Source: CAWBVG01 sp963792175 (GTDB taxonomy: Bacteria > Acidobacteriota > Vicinamibacteria > Vicinamibacterales > CAVVIG01). Taken from it: 64,000 bases of DNA. Below, piece by piece: positions 29,540 to 38,829 of this stretch (within the stretch, counting starts at the first letter, position 1; each line of letters begins with the position of its first letter). The notes below the pieces were generated by a model, which was not told the DNA's origin, did no database searches, and saw nothing but the letters and a program-made list of their open reading frames with translations. The translations under genes and the position numbers were made by a program. The stretch covers positions 1 through 64,000 of the forward strand of contig CAWBVG010000007.1 in assembly GCA_963792175.1 (NCBI GenBank). The letters are read 5' to 3'.

Positions 29540-30820
29540 ATGAACAGGCGCAGCGCGATCAAGACCGGCGGCATGGCGCTCCTCGGACTCGGCTTCGGAG
29601 GATGCCGCACCGTGTCGCCGCTCGACAGCCGCCAGCCGAGGCCGCGGCCCGCGCTCCAACTCGCCCCCGTTCGCGCGTCCTGGGATCGCGTGCTGCGGAC
29701 GACCGTCGGCCTGCGCCCGCACCGCGCGTCGGGTTTCGTCCTGCGTGCCGACAAGCTCGACGCCAAGACAGTGATCCACAACTACGGACACGCCGGCGCG
29801 GGCATGTCGCTCGGATGGGGATGCGGCATCCTCGCCGCCGAGTTTGCCCTTCAAACCGGCGCGCGGCGCGCGGCCGTCATCGGTTGCGGCTCTCCTGGCC
29901 TGACGACCGCGCGTCAGCTTCAACGCCGCGGCTTCGACGTGACGATCTACGCGATGACGGTGCCGCCCGACACGACATCGAACATGTCGCTCGCCGGCTT
30001 CACCCCCACGACCGCGCTGATCAACAAGGATCGGCGCACGCCGGCGTGGGACGCGCAGTTCCTGCGCGTCGCTGAACTGTCCTACCGCGAGCTGCAGCTG
30101 ATGGTCGGCCCGTCCTACGGCGTCTACTGGATGGACGCTTACAATGCCACCGACGACCCGACGCCAGGCGCCGGTCGCGGAGGTGGGGCCGGCCGCGGCG
30201 GTGGGGAAGGCCGCGGGAACTATGCGACGGACGCCGAGCTGTTGCCCGATTCGCTGCGGCCGAATCGCACGCGCGAATTGCTCGGCCCTGGCGAGCACCC
30301 GTTCCCGACGAAGTACGCGACGCGGACGCTCGCCTTGTCGATCGAGCCGTCGATTTACCTCGACGCGCTGGTGCGCGATTTCCTGCGCGCCGGCGGCCGG
30401 ATCGTCATTCGCAAGTTCGATACGCCACGCGATCTGATGTCGCTGACGGAGCCCGTTGTCGTCAATTGCACGGGCCTCGGCTCGTACACGCTGTTCGACG
30501 ACAAGGAGCTCGTGCCGGTCAAGGGGCAGCTGACGGCGCTGGTGCCGCAGCCCGAGGTCGACTATCGCGCCAGTGGGCGCACGCCGAGCGGCGGCAACGC
30601 GACGATGAACGCGCGCAGCGACGGCATCATCGTCGGCAACCTGCAGGATCCCGGCAACTGGTCGCTCGAACCGGACGAGGACGTGCGTCAGCGCAACGTC
30701 AATGCGGCGATCGAGTTCTTCGCGGCGATGCGGCCGCCCGCTCCGGGCGCGCGGCTGACACGTTCAGCGCCGCCGCGCGTCGCGCCTCCGGTCGACGCGT
30801 TCTTCGACGCGGAATCGTGA
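29540..30820 (+). CDS. FAD-dependent oxidoreductase, D-amino-acid-oxidase family
   Basis: The 426-residue product has a twin-arginine-like/lipobox start (NRRSAIKTGGMALLGLGFGGC). It then shows DAO-family blocks: VIHNYGHAGAGMSLGWG, AAVIGCGSPGLTTARQLQRRGFDVTIY, VVVNCTGLGSY, PVKGQLTALVPQ and IIVGNLQDPGNW. A Gly/Arg insert (GAGRGGGAGRGGG, about 212-224) is not part of the family core. The enzyme would oxidise a C-N bond using FAD. It follows the TPR-CHAT gene by 24 bases and is likely co-transcribed with it. Confidence 0.85.
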   Translation: MNRRSAIKTGGMALLGLGFGGCRTVSPLDSRQPRPRPALQLAPVRASWDRVLRTTVGLRPHRASGFVLRADKLDAKTVIHNYGHAGAGMSLGWGCGILAAEFALQTGARRAAVIGCGSPGLTTARQLQRRGFDVTIYAMTVPPDTTSNMSLAGFTPTTALINKDRRTPAWDAQFLRVAELSYRELQLMVGPSYGVYWMDAYNATDDPTPGAGRGGGAGRGGGEGRGNYATDAELLPDSLRPNRTRELLGPGEHPFPTKYATRTLALSIEPSIYLDALVRDFLRAGGRIVIRKFDTPRDLMSLTEPVVVNCTGLGSYTLFDDKELVPVKGQLTALVPQPEVDYRASGRTPSGGNATMNARSDGIIVGNLQDPGNWSLEPDEDVRQRNVNAAIEFFAAMRPPAPGARLTRSAPPRVAPPVDAFFDAES

Positions 30821-30833
30821 ACCTCAGCTGCTG

Positions 30834-31288
30834 ATGACGAAGCTCGCGCTCGGCCCAGCGGCTCGCCGGTTCGCGTCAGGATCGAAGCCATGCGCCTCGC
30901 ATGTCGTCGGCCTGCTCCTGACGATGGCAATCGCCTGCAGCAGTCCCTCCGGTCCGACCGCGCGGCTCGACGAGAATTTCGTCCTGGCGCCAGGGGAGAG
31001 CGCCCGGAGTCAGCGGCGCCGACGTCAGCATCCGGTTCATCGGTGTCCAGGGGGATTCGCGCTGCCCGGCCGACGCGATCTGCATTCAGGGGGGCGATGC
31101 GATCGTGCGCGTTGAAGTCCTGCCATCCACCGGCGGCGCGACGACGTTACGATCTCCATACAGCGAACAGCCAACCCGTCAGACACGGAGACGTGTCAAT
31201 CGCGCTGGTGGAGCTCACGCCGTATCCGTTCGCCTCGCGCCCGACGCAGCCCGGCGACTACCGCGCGACGCTCCGGGTCACGCGCTAA
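30834..31288 (+). CDS. Small lipoprotein (two frameshifts)
   Basis: The reading passes through three frames. First comes MTKLALGPAARRFASG with a lipobox (LLLTMAIACSS). Then, after a break near 31010, it reads ADVSIRFIGVQGDSRCPADA. After a second break near 31145 it reads DLHTANSQPVRHGDVSIALVEL and ends GDYRATLRVTR. Joined, this is a single exported beta-rich lipoprotein of about 150 residues. I do not recognise the family. It begins 13 bases after the oxidoreductase stop. Confidence 0.6.
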
Positions 31289-31328
31289 AGCGGTCGTCAC
31301 ACTGCCGAGATCGGGATACGGAAAGGAT

Positions 31329-31364
31329 GGGCCGCGGCGAGGAGCGGTGTCCTCGCCGCGGCCC
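31329..31364. terminator. Perfect 15-bp hairpin between convergent genes
   Basis: GGGCCGCGGCGAGGA (31329-31343) and TCCTCGCCGCGGCCC (31350-31364) match exactly around a GCGGTG loop. The hairpin lies between the 3' ends of the lipoprotein gene and the TonB receptor gene and could stop transcription from both sides. No T run is adjacent. Confidence 0.65.
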
Positions 31365-31383
31365 GACGCTGTCAGAAGAACGG

Positions 31384-34317
31384 CTAGAAAGACATCTGCA
31401 GGCCGAAGCGCACGTAGCGGCCGTCCAGATTGTCGGTCGGCGTCATCCAGGCGTTCGTGCCCGCGGCGGCGTAGGTCTGGTTGACCGTCAGCGCCGTGCC
31501 GGCGTTGAGCACATTGAAGATGTCCGCGAACCCCTGGATCTTGTGTCTGGCCGAACCGGAACGTCTTGCCGACGCGCAGGTCGAGCCGGTTCTGGTAGTC
31601 GAGGAACAGCGTGCCCGGTTCGACCAGGTTGACGACGATCGACGCGGCGCCGGCGGTCGATCCGATGATCGGCCGGCCCGCGATCGCCGAGGTGACGGTG
31701 TAGTTGGCGGCGACGCGCTGGCCCGGAATCGACGAGAACGACCCGCTGAGCTGGATGTCGTACGGGAACGAGTAGGCGGCCGATGCCTTGACCGTCGTGC
31801 GGAACGCAGCGGCTGGCCGCGGTGGCTCGAACCGAGTCGCAGAACCGCAGCGCCGTTCGGATTGTCGCGGCCCGACGTGCCGTCAGGTCGCGCTCGATCC
31901 GTCGCAGCGTTGGTGATCAGTCGATCGGTGGTCACGCCGCCGAAGAGGAGGAACTTGTCGCGCCGCAGCGTTGGCAGTGAACTCCACGCCGTTGTAGGTC
32001 GTTTTGTTCTGCGTCGAAGAACGTGAGAGGTTGTCGGTCGCGACGCCGACTTTGGCCGGATTCAGCGTGTACAGCGGAATCGGCTGGCCGGAGAGCGGCA
32101 GCCGCGTGTCCGTCGGCGTGGTGACCTGACAGCGCGGTCCAGTCGGCGCGGCCACGTTCTGGTTGTCCGTCGACCTGAAGGTTGTAGAAGTCGCGGTGAT
32201 AGTAGCCGGCGGTCACCGACATGCGCGGGAACAGCTCGTGCTGCAGGACGGCGCTGTACTCCCAGTTGTAGCCGCGCGGCAGCGTCGGATCGGGCCGGAC
32301 TGTCATCTGGCCGAAGTTCGACGGTGCCGCCGATCACTTCGTTGATTTGGATGTTGCCGTCGGCGTCGTAGATCGTGCCGTTCCGTTGGCAGTCGGTCCA
32401 CGTGACGCGTCTGCGTCGCGCCGCTCATGCCGTTGAACGTCTGCGCGAAGCCGGCCGCCTGCGCGGCGACGTACTTGCCGGCGTTCGCCTTGAGCGCGGT
32501 CTTGCCGTTGCCGAACAGGTCGTACGCGGCCGCCAAGCGGACCGCCCAGTCGTTCCAGTTCGGCACGTTCGGGAATCGCCGGGAAGTTGCTCGCTCCAAT
32601 CCAGGTCGACGCCGGCGACGATCCGCCGGGACCGACGCGTTGAAGTGCTCGAACCGCGCGCCGTAGTTCAGCGTCAGCCGCTTCATCGTCCAGGTGTCCT
32701 GGCGCATAGGCGCCGATGTCGCTGTTGACGTTCTGGATGCGACGTGGCCGGCGAGTTGTAGACGACGACCTGGAACGGGAAATCGTAGCGGAATGTCGTC
32801 CCGGGACCGACCACGTTGACCGTGATCAGCGTGTTGATGTTGGCGGCGGGCGCGAACGTGCGCGAGTTCTCGCCCCAAGATCGGTGATGCCGAACTTCAT
32901 CGCGTGCGAGCCGGTGACGTAGCTGGCCGATCGCCATCGACGTTGTAGTCCTTGGTCGTGCTGCCGTACGGCGGAATCGTGTAACCGCACTGCCCGTCAA
33001 CAGGCCGGTCGAGACGTTGAGCTTCGGCAGCGCCGTGGCCGGGCAGTCCGTGCGCGAGCAGAGCTGCTCGTACGGCTGGTTGTAATAGGCGAGGCCCGGC
33101 TTCGAACAGCAGCTTGCTCGACTGCGCGCGCGTCCACCGCACCTGCGGGATCCAGCCGTCGCCCAACGCGTCGGTCGACGCCTCGGGCGTCGATGTCGGC
33201 TAGGGTGTTGAAGCCGTTGTAGAACTCGCCGTTGAACTGCTTCTCGATGTAGACGCGAATCTTGTCCTTGCTCGAGGCCGCCCACGTGACGCGGCCGATG
33301 CCGCTGTAATTGCCCATCGGATTCGCGGAACGCCTGGCTGCCGTCGGCGAAACGCGCGCTCGGCACGTAGATCTTGTCGTCCTGGTACTTGTAGGTCAGC
33401 GTAGAACCACAGCTTGTCTTTCACCATCGGCCCGCCGAACGACGGGTTGATCTGCCAGTCGTAGGCGGTGCCGGCGATCGAGATGAGCGGCAGGCCGTTG
33501 GCCTGAATCGCCTTCATGGCGTCCGTGCGGTTGTCCGACTGCAGGCCGCTGCCCTGACCGTACAGGAAGAACGATCCCGGAGAACCTGTTGCCGCCGTCC
33601 TTCGGCACCTGGTTGACGCGGATGCCGCTGCTCTGGATTTCCGCCGACTCGGAGCCGGTGAGGTAGCTCAGCTCCTGCATCGCTCCGTCGTTCATGTAGA
33701 AGCCGCTGTACTGGCCGCTGCCGCACAGGTTGTTCACGCGCAGGCCGTCGATCGCCATCGTGAAGTCCGATGTCGACGAGCCGTGGCTGGTGAGGTTGTA
33801 CTGGCCGAGCACGAACGGCGTCACCGTCGTGCCGGGAATCAGCAGCGCGCGCGCCGTCGTGTCGCGCCGGGTCGTCGGAATGGCGTCGAGCACGTCGCGG
33901 TTGGCGACGAACGTCTTCCGTGTTGCTGATGACGTCCACGGTCGGCGATTCGGCGGTGACCGTCAGCGTCTCTTCCATCGCGCCGACCTGGAGCTCGGCG
34001 TTGACCTGCGCGGTGAACGTGCCCTTCGAGCAGGATGTCGGCGCGCTTGCACCGTCTTGAACCCCGCCAGCGTGAACGTGACCGTATAGGTGCCGGGCGG
34101 CAGGTCGACGATCTTGTACTGGCCCGCGCTGTCGCTGATCGCCACGCGCGATTTTCTCGATCAGCGCCGGGCTCGACGCCTCGACGGTCACGCCGGGCAT
34201 GATGGCGCCCGTCGTGTCTCTTACGACGCCGGCGATGCCGGTTTGAGCGCTTACCGTCGCCGGCGCCAGCAGCACCCCGGCGCACAGCACGGCCATACAG
34301 ATGACAACTCGACGCAT
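31384..34317 (-). CDS. TonB-dependent receptor, Oar-like, with carboxypeptidase-like plug (more than ten frameshifts)
   Basis: The start is MRRVVICMAVLCAGVLLAPATVSAQ (signal peptide). A carboxypeptidase-regulatory-like repeat follows (GIAGVVRDTTGAIMPGVTVEASS), then an Oar-type plug with TVTAESPTVDVISN and TSDFTMAIDGLRVNN, and a beta-barrel ending in LDGRYVRFGLQMSF. The gene can be followed to the end, but the frame changes at least ten times (for example near 34150, 34040, 33915, 33575, 33320, 33185 and 33100). Several breaks are explained by one extra base. GGGAGAA before ATG 34317 supports the start. The substrate is probably a large organic ligand or peptide. Confidence 0.8.
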
Positions 34318-34496
34318 GGTTTCTCCCTTTGGTGTGACCAACCTAACCGCTCGACCTTACGGTCGCCCCAAGGGTCTGTCAAGTCAAAATACCGCCGTGG
34401 GAACGGTCAGAAAAGGGAACGCGTTCGACTTGCACGGGTTTATGGATCGCACAAGGGGTGTGCGGCGCCCCTGGGAGGGAATCGCCCGCGCGAGTC

Positions 34497-34517
34497 GGGG
34501 CCAGGGGCTGGGGCTAG
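34497..34517. repeat. Degenerate heptad tandem repeat (GGGGCYR units)
   Basis: GGGGCCA, GGGGCTG and GGGCTAG follow one another, just downstream of the 3' end of the minus-strand SHOCT-like gene. It belongs to the class of stop-codon-proximal 7-8 nt repeats seen at five other places in this window. Confidence 0.5.
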
Positions 34518-34559
34518 CTCGCTCGAGCCAGCCCGCAGCTCTTCTCCCGAACGGCCCGC

Positions 34560-34988
34560 TTACTCGCAGGTGATGCGCACCTGCTCCTTGCCGTTGTCGA
34601 TGTGCACGTTCAGGTCGTCGACGTCCTTCAGCCAGGTCTCGATCGCCTCGGCGTCGAGCCGCGAGAGGTCGAGGTCGTAGCCGCGCTCGCGCAGGCGGGC
34701 GATGGCTTTCTCGCCGGCAAACGGCGCGATGAGCGCGCCCAGACGCATCCCACCCTTGACGAAGGAGATCGGCACGCGGACGTTCACGTTCTTCTTCTCG
34801 CCGTGACGATCCTCGGACTGTTTCTGGATGTTGATGCGCAGCCACCGCGGGCGCGGCTTGGCGCCGGGCTCGCTCGCAGCTTCCGCGGACGGCGCGGCGG
34901 CCACCGCTTTCAACAGCCGATCGGCCTCGTCAACGGTGATCTTGCCCTGCGCCAACAGATCGAGCACGCGTCGGGTGTCGTCACTCAT
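34560..34988 (-). CDS. SHOCT-like / YvlB-type protein
   Basis: The 142-residue protein begins with the short helical SHOCT-like pattern (TRRVLDLLAQGKITVDEADRLLKAV). After a linker comes a C-terminal domain (RWLRINIQKQ... VNVRVPISFVKGGMRLGALI) with a YvlB-like beta region. Its ATG lies inside the end of the DUF2089 gene (8-base overlap), a common pairing in which the DUF2089 protein is the regulator. Function is unknown; membrane-stress links are inferred only from distant relatives. Confidence 0.75.
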   Translation of the reverse strand: MSDDTRRVLDLLAQGKITVDEADRLLKAVAAAPSAEAASEPGAKPRPRWLRINIQKQSEDRHGEKKNVNVRVPISFVKGGMRLGALIAPFAGEKAIARLRERGYDLDLSRLDAEAIETWLKDVDDLNVHIDNGKEQVRITCE

Positions 34989-35394
34989 GATCGTCCTCTG
35001 CTTTCCTGAGACGGCTCAGCACATCGTTCACGTTGATTTCGCCGCGCTCGAGGCGCGACAGCAGTTCGCTGGTGGGGACCGGCCCGCCTGGCGCCGGATC
35101 GCCAGGCGTCATTTCGGCGAAGGGCAGCAGCGCGCCGATCCGGTTCAATCGGTTCTTGATCGTGGGGTAGCTGACGCCGAAGAACTTCTCCATCTGCTTG
35201 ATGGAGCCGTGGCAGCGGACGAATGCGGCGACGAAGACCTGGTCTTCGGCGGTGAGGCTGGCGAGGGGCGGCAGGTCGAACCGCCCCTCGATGGCAATGT
35301 CCTCGTCGACCAGCCGCACGCGCTCGATCAGGAAGCGCGAGCCGCCAGTCAACTTCGTCAAGGCTTGCCAGTCTCTTGCGTCAGTTGAGCTCAC
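34981..35394 (-). CDS. DUF2089-family protein (HTH, regulator-like)
   Basis: The 137-residue protein has the DUF2089 core IEGRFDLPPLASLTAEDQVF and the HTH IKQMEKFFGVSYPTIKNRLNRIG. It ends with a SHOCT-like helix (LLSRLERGEINVNDVLSRL). The N-terminal zinc ribbon found in many DUF2089 proteins is missing. The start is GTG 35394. An AT-rich inverted repeat begins three bases upstream, which suggests autoregulation of this two-gene operon. Confidence 0.8.
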   Translation of the reverse strand: MSSTDARDWQALTKLTGGSRFLIERVRLVDEDIAIEGRFDLPPLASLTAEDQVFVAAFVRCHGSIKQMEKFFGVSYPTIKNRLNRIGALLPFAEMTPGDPAPGGPVPTSELLSRLERGEINVNDVLSRLRKAEDDHE

Positions 35395-35396
35395 GT

Positions 35397-35427
35397 AACT
35401 TAATTACGATATTAATTAAATTAAGTT
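35397..35427. promoter_or_regulatory. Inverted repeat AACTTAATT-N13-AATTAAGTT
   Basis: AACTTAATT (35397-35405) and AATTAAGTT (35419-35427) are exact inverted copies in an AT-rich island in otherwise GC-rich DNA. It lies immediately upstream of the DUF2089 start, where a promoter and operator are expected. A second, larger near-inverted pair (35367-35380 and 35432-35445) flanks it. Binding by the DUF2089 HTH protein is a guess from position. Confidence 0.55.
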
Positions 35428-35458
35428 CAGAGCGCAAGAGCTGGCTTCTGCGGCCCCT

Positions 35459-38122
35459 TTACATCAGGGGCTCCTGCCAGTCATCCCAGTTGAACGGCGC
35501 CCGCGGATACCAGGGGGCCGGCGCCAGCCAATCCGGGCCCGGGTCGCCGATTGGGGCGCCCGGCGGGGCGTCGGGCGCCGGCAGCGCGATCGGCCGCTGC
35601 AGGTCGAGCGGACGCTCGAGGAACCGCTTGATGTCGGCCGCGATCAGCGTGCGCTGTGCGGTATCCAGCTCCGTCTTGTTGACGGCGGTCTTCGCCCGCG
35701 CCGCGAGCTTCGACAGCTTCATCGACGCGATCGCCCGGACCTGACTGTTCGGCGAGGCCAGCGCCAGCCACATGACTCGATCGACCAGCACTTTCTCTTC
35801 CGCCCGCCGGATCGCCGCCTCGTACGGTGTGGCGGTCGGCGCGTCCCATGTCGCGGTGATGAGGCGGTCGATGACGTCCTCGAGGCCCGGGTACTGCGCG
35901 TTGACGGCGTGCTGGGCCACCATCCGCGAGGCGCGATCGAGCTGCAGCACGAACCCGATGGTCACGTCGGCGGCCACCGTCGCGGGCGACAGCGGATCGA
36001 ACGTGTCGCCCGTGGTCCGCGGGAAGAGCTCGCGATGGAGGCCCCAGCCCGGCGGTCGTGGCGGAATCAGATCGAGGACCGGTTTGGGCACGGTCAGCTC
36101 AGCCGGCCGCAGCGTCACCGCCAGCGCATCCAGCGCCTTGCGCTGGTCGTCGACCGACACGCCTTTGGTCGGCGTGCGGTTGTCGCCGCGCATGCCGTAG
36201 ATGTAGTCCTGCCCGGCCACCATCGACGCCGCGCCTTCGACGGCATACCGGTGGTACATGTAGATCGGCACGAGCGGCTCTTCGATCGTCGCCAGCGGCA
36301 CGCCCGCGCGAATCGTGTGCTCGCCGATCCGGCTCAGCGCCGATCGCCGCACCTTCATCAGCCGCAGCAGCTCATCGGCCTGATCGACGCCGTTGGACCA
36401 CTGATCGACCTTCGGGTTCGAGTCGGTGTCCTGGTTGGTCATGTAGCGCAGGTCCTGCGCCCACGCATCGTCCAGGATTTTCGTCAGCGCGGCTTTTTCG
36501 TCGGTGCCCGGGGCGAACTGGCGGTACCCGTAGTTGATCGTCACCTTGTCCCAGTCGCCGATCCGCGCCTGGTAGGCCTCGGAGAGATCGACCGAGCCGT
36601 CCGCATTCAGCTTCTCCAGCGGGTGCGGATAGTCCATCACCGAGATCCAGCCTTTTTCGCTGTCGTAGTAGTTGTGGCCGAGGCCGAGGGTGTGGCCAAC
36701 CTCGTGGGCCGACAGCTGGCGGATCCGCTTCAGCGCGGTCTCGTACAGCACGGCAGGTTTCTCGCTGCCGTTGGCGTAAGGGGAGAGCAGGCCCTCGAAG
36801 ATCATGTAGTCCTGGCGATCGCGCAGCGATCCCAGCGTGACGGTCGCTTTCAGGATTTCGCCGGTGCGGGGATCGGCGACCGATCCGCCCGAGCTCCAGC
36901 CTCGCGTCGAGCGGTGGACCCAGTTGATCATGTTGTAGCGGATGTCCATCGGATCGGCGCCGTCGGGCAGGACGTCGACCTTGAAGCCGTTCTTGAAGCC
37001 GGCCGCTTCGAACGCCTGGTTCCACCAGCTGGCGCCTTCGACGAGCGCCTTCTTCACGTCCTCCGGCGCGCCGGAATCGACCCAGTATTGAATCGGCTTG
37101 ACCGGCTCGCTCATCGCGGCGGTCGGATCCTTTTTCTCGATCCGATGGCGGCGGATGAAACGCATCTGCATCGGTTCGCCGATGGGGACGCTGTAGTCGA
37201 CGTAGGTGAGGCCGCCGTAGCCGGCGCGCGGATCGTCGTAGCGCGGCTTGTAATTGTTGTCCGGCAATTCCACCAGCGACAGGTGCTCTCGCATCGTCAC
37301 GGCTTCGGCCGTCGGCGTGACGCTCGCGACCGACCCGGAGAAGAGGCCGCCGCCGCGCCCGCCACCGCCGCCTCCACGACCCGCCCCGGCTCCGATTTGG
37401 TCCGGACCCTGCGCCGGGCCGCCACCGCCGCCGCCGCGGCCGCCGGCCGCGTCGTTCGCGAAGGTGAGCGTCATCTCGATCTCGGTGTTCTTCGGAAAGC
37501 CCTTGGTGCGCGGCAGGTAGAACACGCTGCGCGTCCGGTCGACCCGATAGTTGCCCGGACGCAGCGCGCTGCCCGCGCCGGTGACGTCGCGCAGGAGAAA
37601 GTCGGTCGCGTCCACGAGCACGTGTCCGCTGCTTTCAGCCGCGACCGCGAAGCCCCACAGGATCGATCTGGCGAACGAATCCTCGACCGACTTGCGCTCG
37701 AGCGGGTTGGCGCTGCTCGATCGGAACGACTGGTTCGGCTGCACGAGCAGGACGCGTGGTCCGACACGCTGGAAGAGCACGAGCCGCGCGCCGCCGCCCG
37801 CCCCACGGTCGAGACCGATGTCGTTCGATCCGAGGCCCGCCGCGAGCCCGGTGTTCATCAGAAACTCGGTGTCGAAGCGCGGGATCTCGAGGAATAGCGA
37901 TCCCGTGCGTTCGTCCCAGTAGAGCGGGAAGTACCCGTCGATCTTCTGCATGCCGGCCGTGCGGTCGGCGATCGACGCGATCGGACCGCCGGCCGCCTGA
38001 CCGCCGCCGCGGCCGCCTCCGCCCGGCGGCTGCTGCGCCTGCAGCGGCGGCAATCCATGAGCGGATTGCATCACGATCATGAGGGAGAGTACGGCCGCAA
38101 ACGTCAAAGATGCTCGTAACAT
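35459..38122 (-). CDS. Secreted zinc metalloprotease (DUF5117-type, HExxH)
   Basis: The 887-residue protein has a signal peptide (LTFAAVLSLMIVMQSAHG) and a large N-terminal DUF5117-type region with a Gly-rich loop (228-260). The metzincin zinc motif is HEVGHTLGLGH (473-483), followed by the Met-turn-like VMDYPHP. A C-terminal helical DUF5118-like region completes the family layout. It would cut proteins outside the cytoplasm. The gene is intact over 2.66 kb, in contrast to the TonB receptor 1 kb away. It ends close to the DUF2089 promoter. Confidence 0.88.
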   Translation of the reverse strand: MLRASLTFAAVLSLMIVMQSAHGLPPLQAQQPPGGGGRGGGQAAGGPIASIADRTAGMQKIDGYFPLYWDERTGSLFLEIPRFDTEFLMNTGLAAGLGSNDIGLDRGAGGGARLVLFQRVGPRVLLVQPNQSFRSSSANPLERKSVEDSFARSILWGFAVAAESSGHVLVDATDFLLRDVTGAGSALRPGNYRVDRTRSVFYLPRTKGFPKNTEIEMTLTFANDAAGGRGGGGGGPAQGPDQIGAGAGRGGGGGGRGGGLFSGSVASVTPTAEAVTMREHLSLVELPDNNYKPRYDDPRAGYGGLTYVDYSVPIGEPMQMRFIRRHRIEKKDPTAAMSEPVKPIQYWVDSGAPEDVKKALVEGASWWNQAFEAAGFKNGFKVDVLPDGADPMDIRYNMINWVHRSTRGWSSGGSVADPRTGEILKATVTLGSLRDRQDYMIFEGLLSPYANGSEKPAVLYETALKRIRQLSAHEVGHTLGLGHNYYDSEKGWISVMDYPHPLEKLNADGSVDLSEAYQARIGDWDKVTINYGYRQFAPGTDEKAALTKILDDAWAQDLRYMTNQDTDSNPKVDQWSNGVDQADELLRLMKVRRSALSRIGEHTIRAGVPLATIEEPLVPIYMYHRYAVEGAASMVAGQDYIYGMRGDNRTPTKGVSVDDQRKALDALAVTLRPAELTVPKPVLDLIPPRPPGWGLHRELFPRTTGDTFDPLSPATVAADVTIGFVLQLDRASRMVAQHAVNAQYPGLEDVIDRLITATWDAPTATPYEAAIRRAEEKVLVDRVMWLALASPNSQVRAIASMKLSKLAARAKTAVNKTELDTAQRTLIAADIKRFLERPLDLQRPIALPAPDAPPGAPIGDPGPDWLAPAPWYPRAPFNWDDWQEPLM

Positions 38123-38162
38123 AGGATGCCTCGGGGCGCGATTCTATCAGCAGGAGACGACC

Positions 38163-38693
38163 GTGACCGACCTGGAACGATTGCGTTATCCCGTGGGCCG
38201 ATTCGAGCGCGTGACGACGCCGCTCGACCGCGCGGCCCGCGACACACACATCGCGACCATCGAACAGTTGCCGGCGCGATTCCGCGCGCTCACCGGCAGC
38301 TTGAGCGAGTCGCAGCTCGACACGCCGTACCGGCCGGGCGGGTGGACGATCCGCCAGGTCGTCCATCACGTGCCCGAAAGCCACATGAACGCGTACGTGC
38401 GCATCAAGCTGGCGCTCACCGAAGACGCGCCGGCGATCAAGACCTACGAAGAACAACTGTGGGCCGAGTTGCCGGATGTGACGCGTTGTCCGATCGACGT
38501 GTCGCTGCGACTGCTCGAAGCCCTTCACCAGCGCTGGGTCATCCTGTTGCGTGCGCTGCCGGACGACGGCTTCAAGAGGGTCTTCACGCATAAGGAGTGG
38601 GGTCTCGTCACCGTGGACGAGGCCGTGGCGATGTACGCCTGGCACTGCCGCCACCACACCGCGCACATCGAAGGAGCGCTCGCGACCGCGTGA
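38163..38693 (+). CDS. DinB-superfamily YfiT-like putative metal-dependent hydrolase
   Basis: The 176-residue protein has the YfiT signature: YPVGRFE near the N-terminus, GGWTIRQVVHHVPESHMNAYVR (first metal His) and YAWHCRHHTAHIE (second and third His). YfiT-like proteins are bacillithiol- or thiol-transferase relatives. The start is GTG 38163, because no ATG is available before the conserved part. It is divergent from the metalloprotease. The stop is followed by a C-rich repeat. Confidence 0.85.
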   Translation: MTDLERLRYPVGRFERVTTPLDRAARDTHIATIEQLPARFRALTGSLSESQLDTPYRPGGWTIRQVVHHVPESHMNAYVRIKLALTEDAPAIKTYEEQLWAELPDVTRCPIDVSLRLLEALHQRWVILLRALPDDGFKRVFTHKEWGLVTVDEAVAMYAWHCRHHTAHIEGALATA

Positions 38694-38696
38694 GTC

Positions 38697-38787
38697 GGGC
38701 GGGAGGGGCAGGAAGGGCTGGACGTTCCCGCCCTCCAGCCCGTCCTGCCCCCTCTAGCCCATCCCGCCCGTCCTGCCCCTCCCGCCC
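38697..38787. repeat. C/G-rich inverted repeat with competing arms
   Basis: The segment 38697-38718 matches the reverse complement of 38766-38787 at 21 of 22 positions. It also matches 38735-38754 with one mismatch and one gap. The two pairings exclude each other, so two alternative hairpins are possible. Units like CCGTCCTGCCCC recur. It begins just after the YfiT stop and ends 42 bases before the DoxX start. Confidence 0.6.
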
Positions 38788-38829
38788 GCTCCGGAACAAT
38801 GCATGCAGTTGCTTGCAACCGGAGGCAGT

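Noticed and set aside
35909..37897. 662-residue plus-strand frame over the metalloprotease
   Set aside because: Composition is Arg/Asp/His/Val-rich with no recognisable domain; it is the antisense of an intact protease with HExxH.
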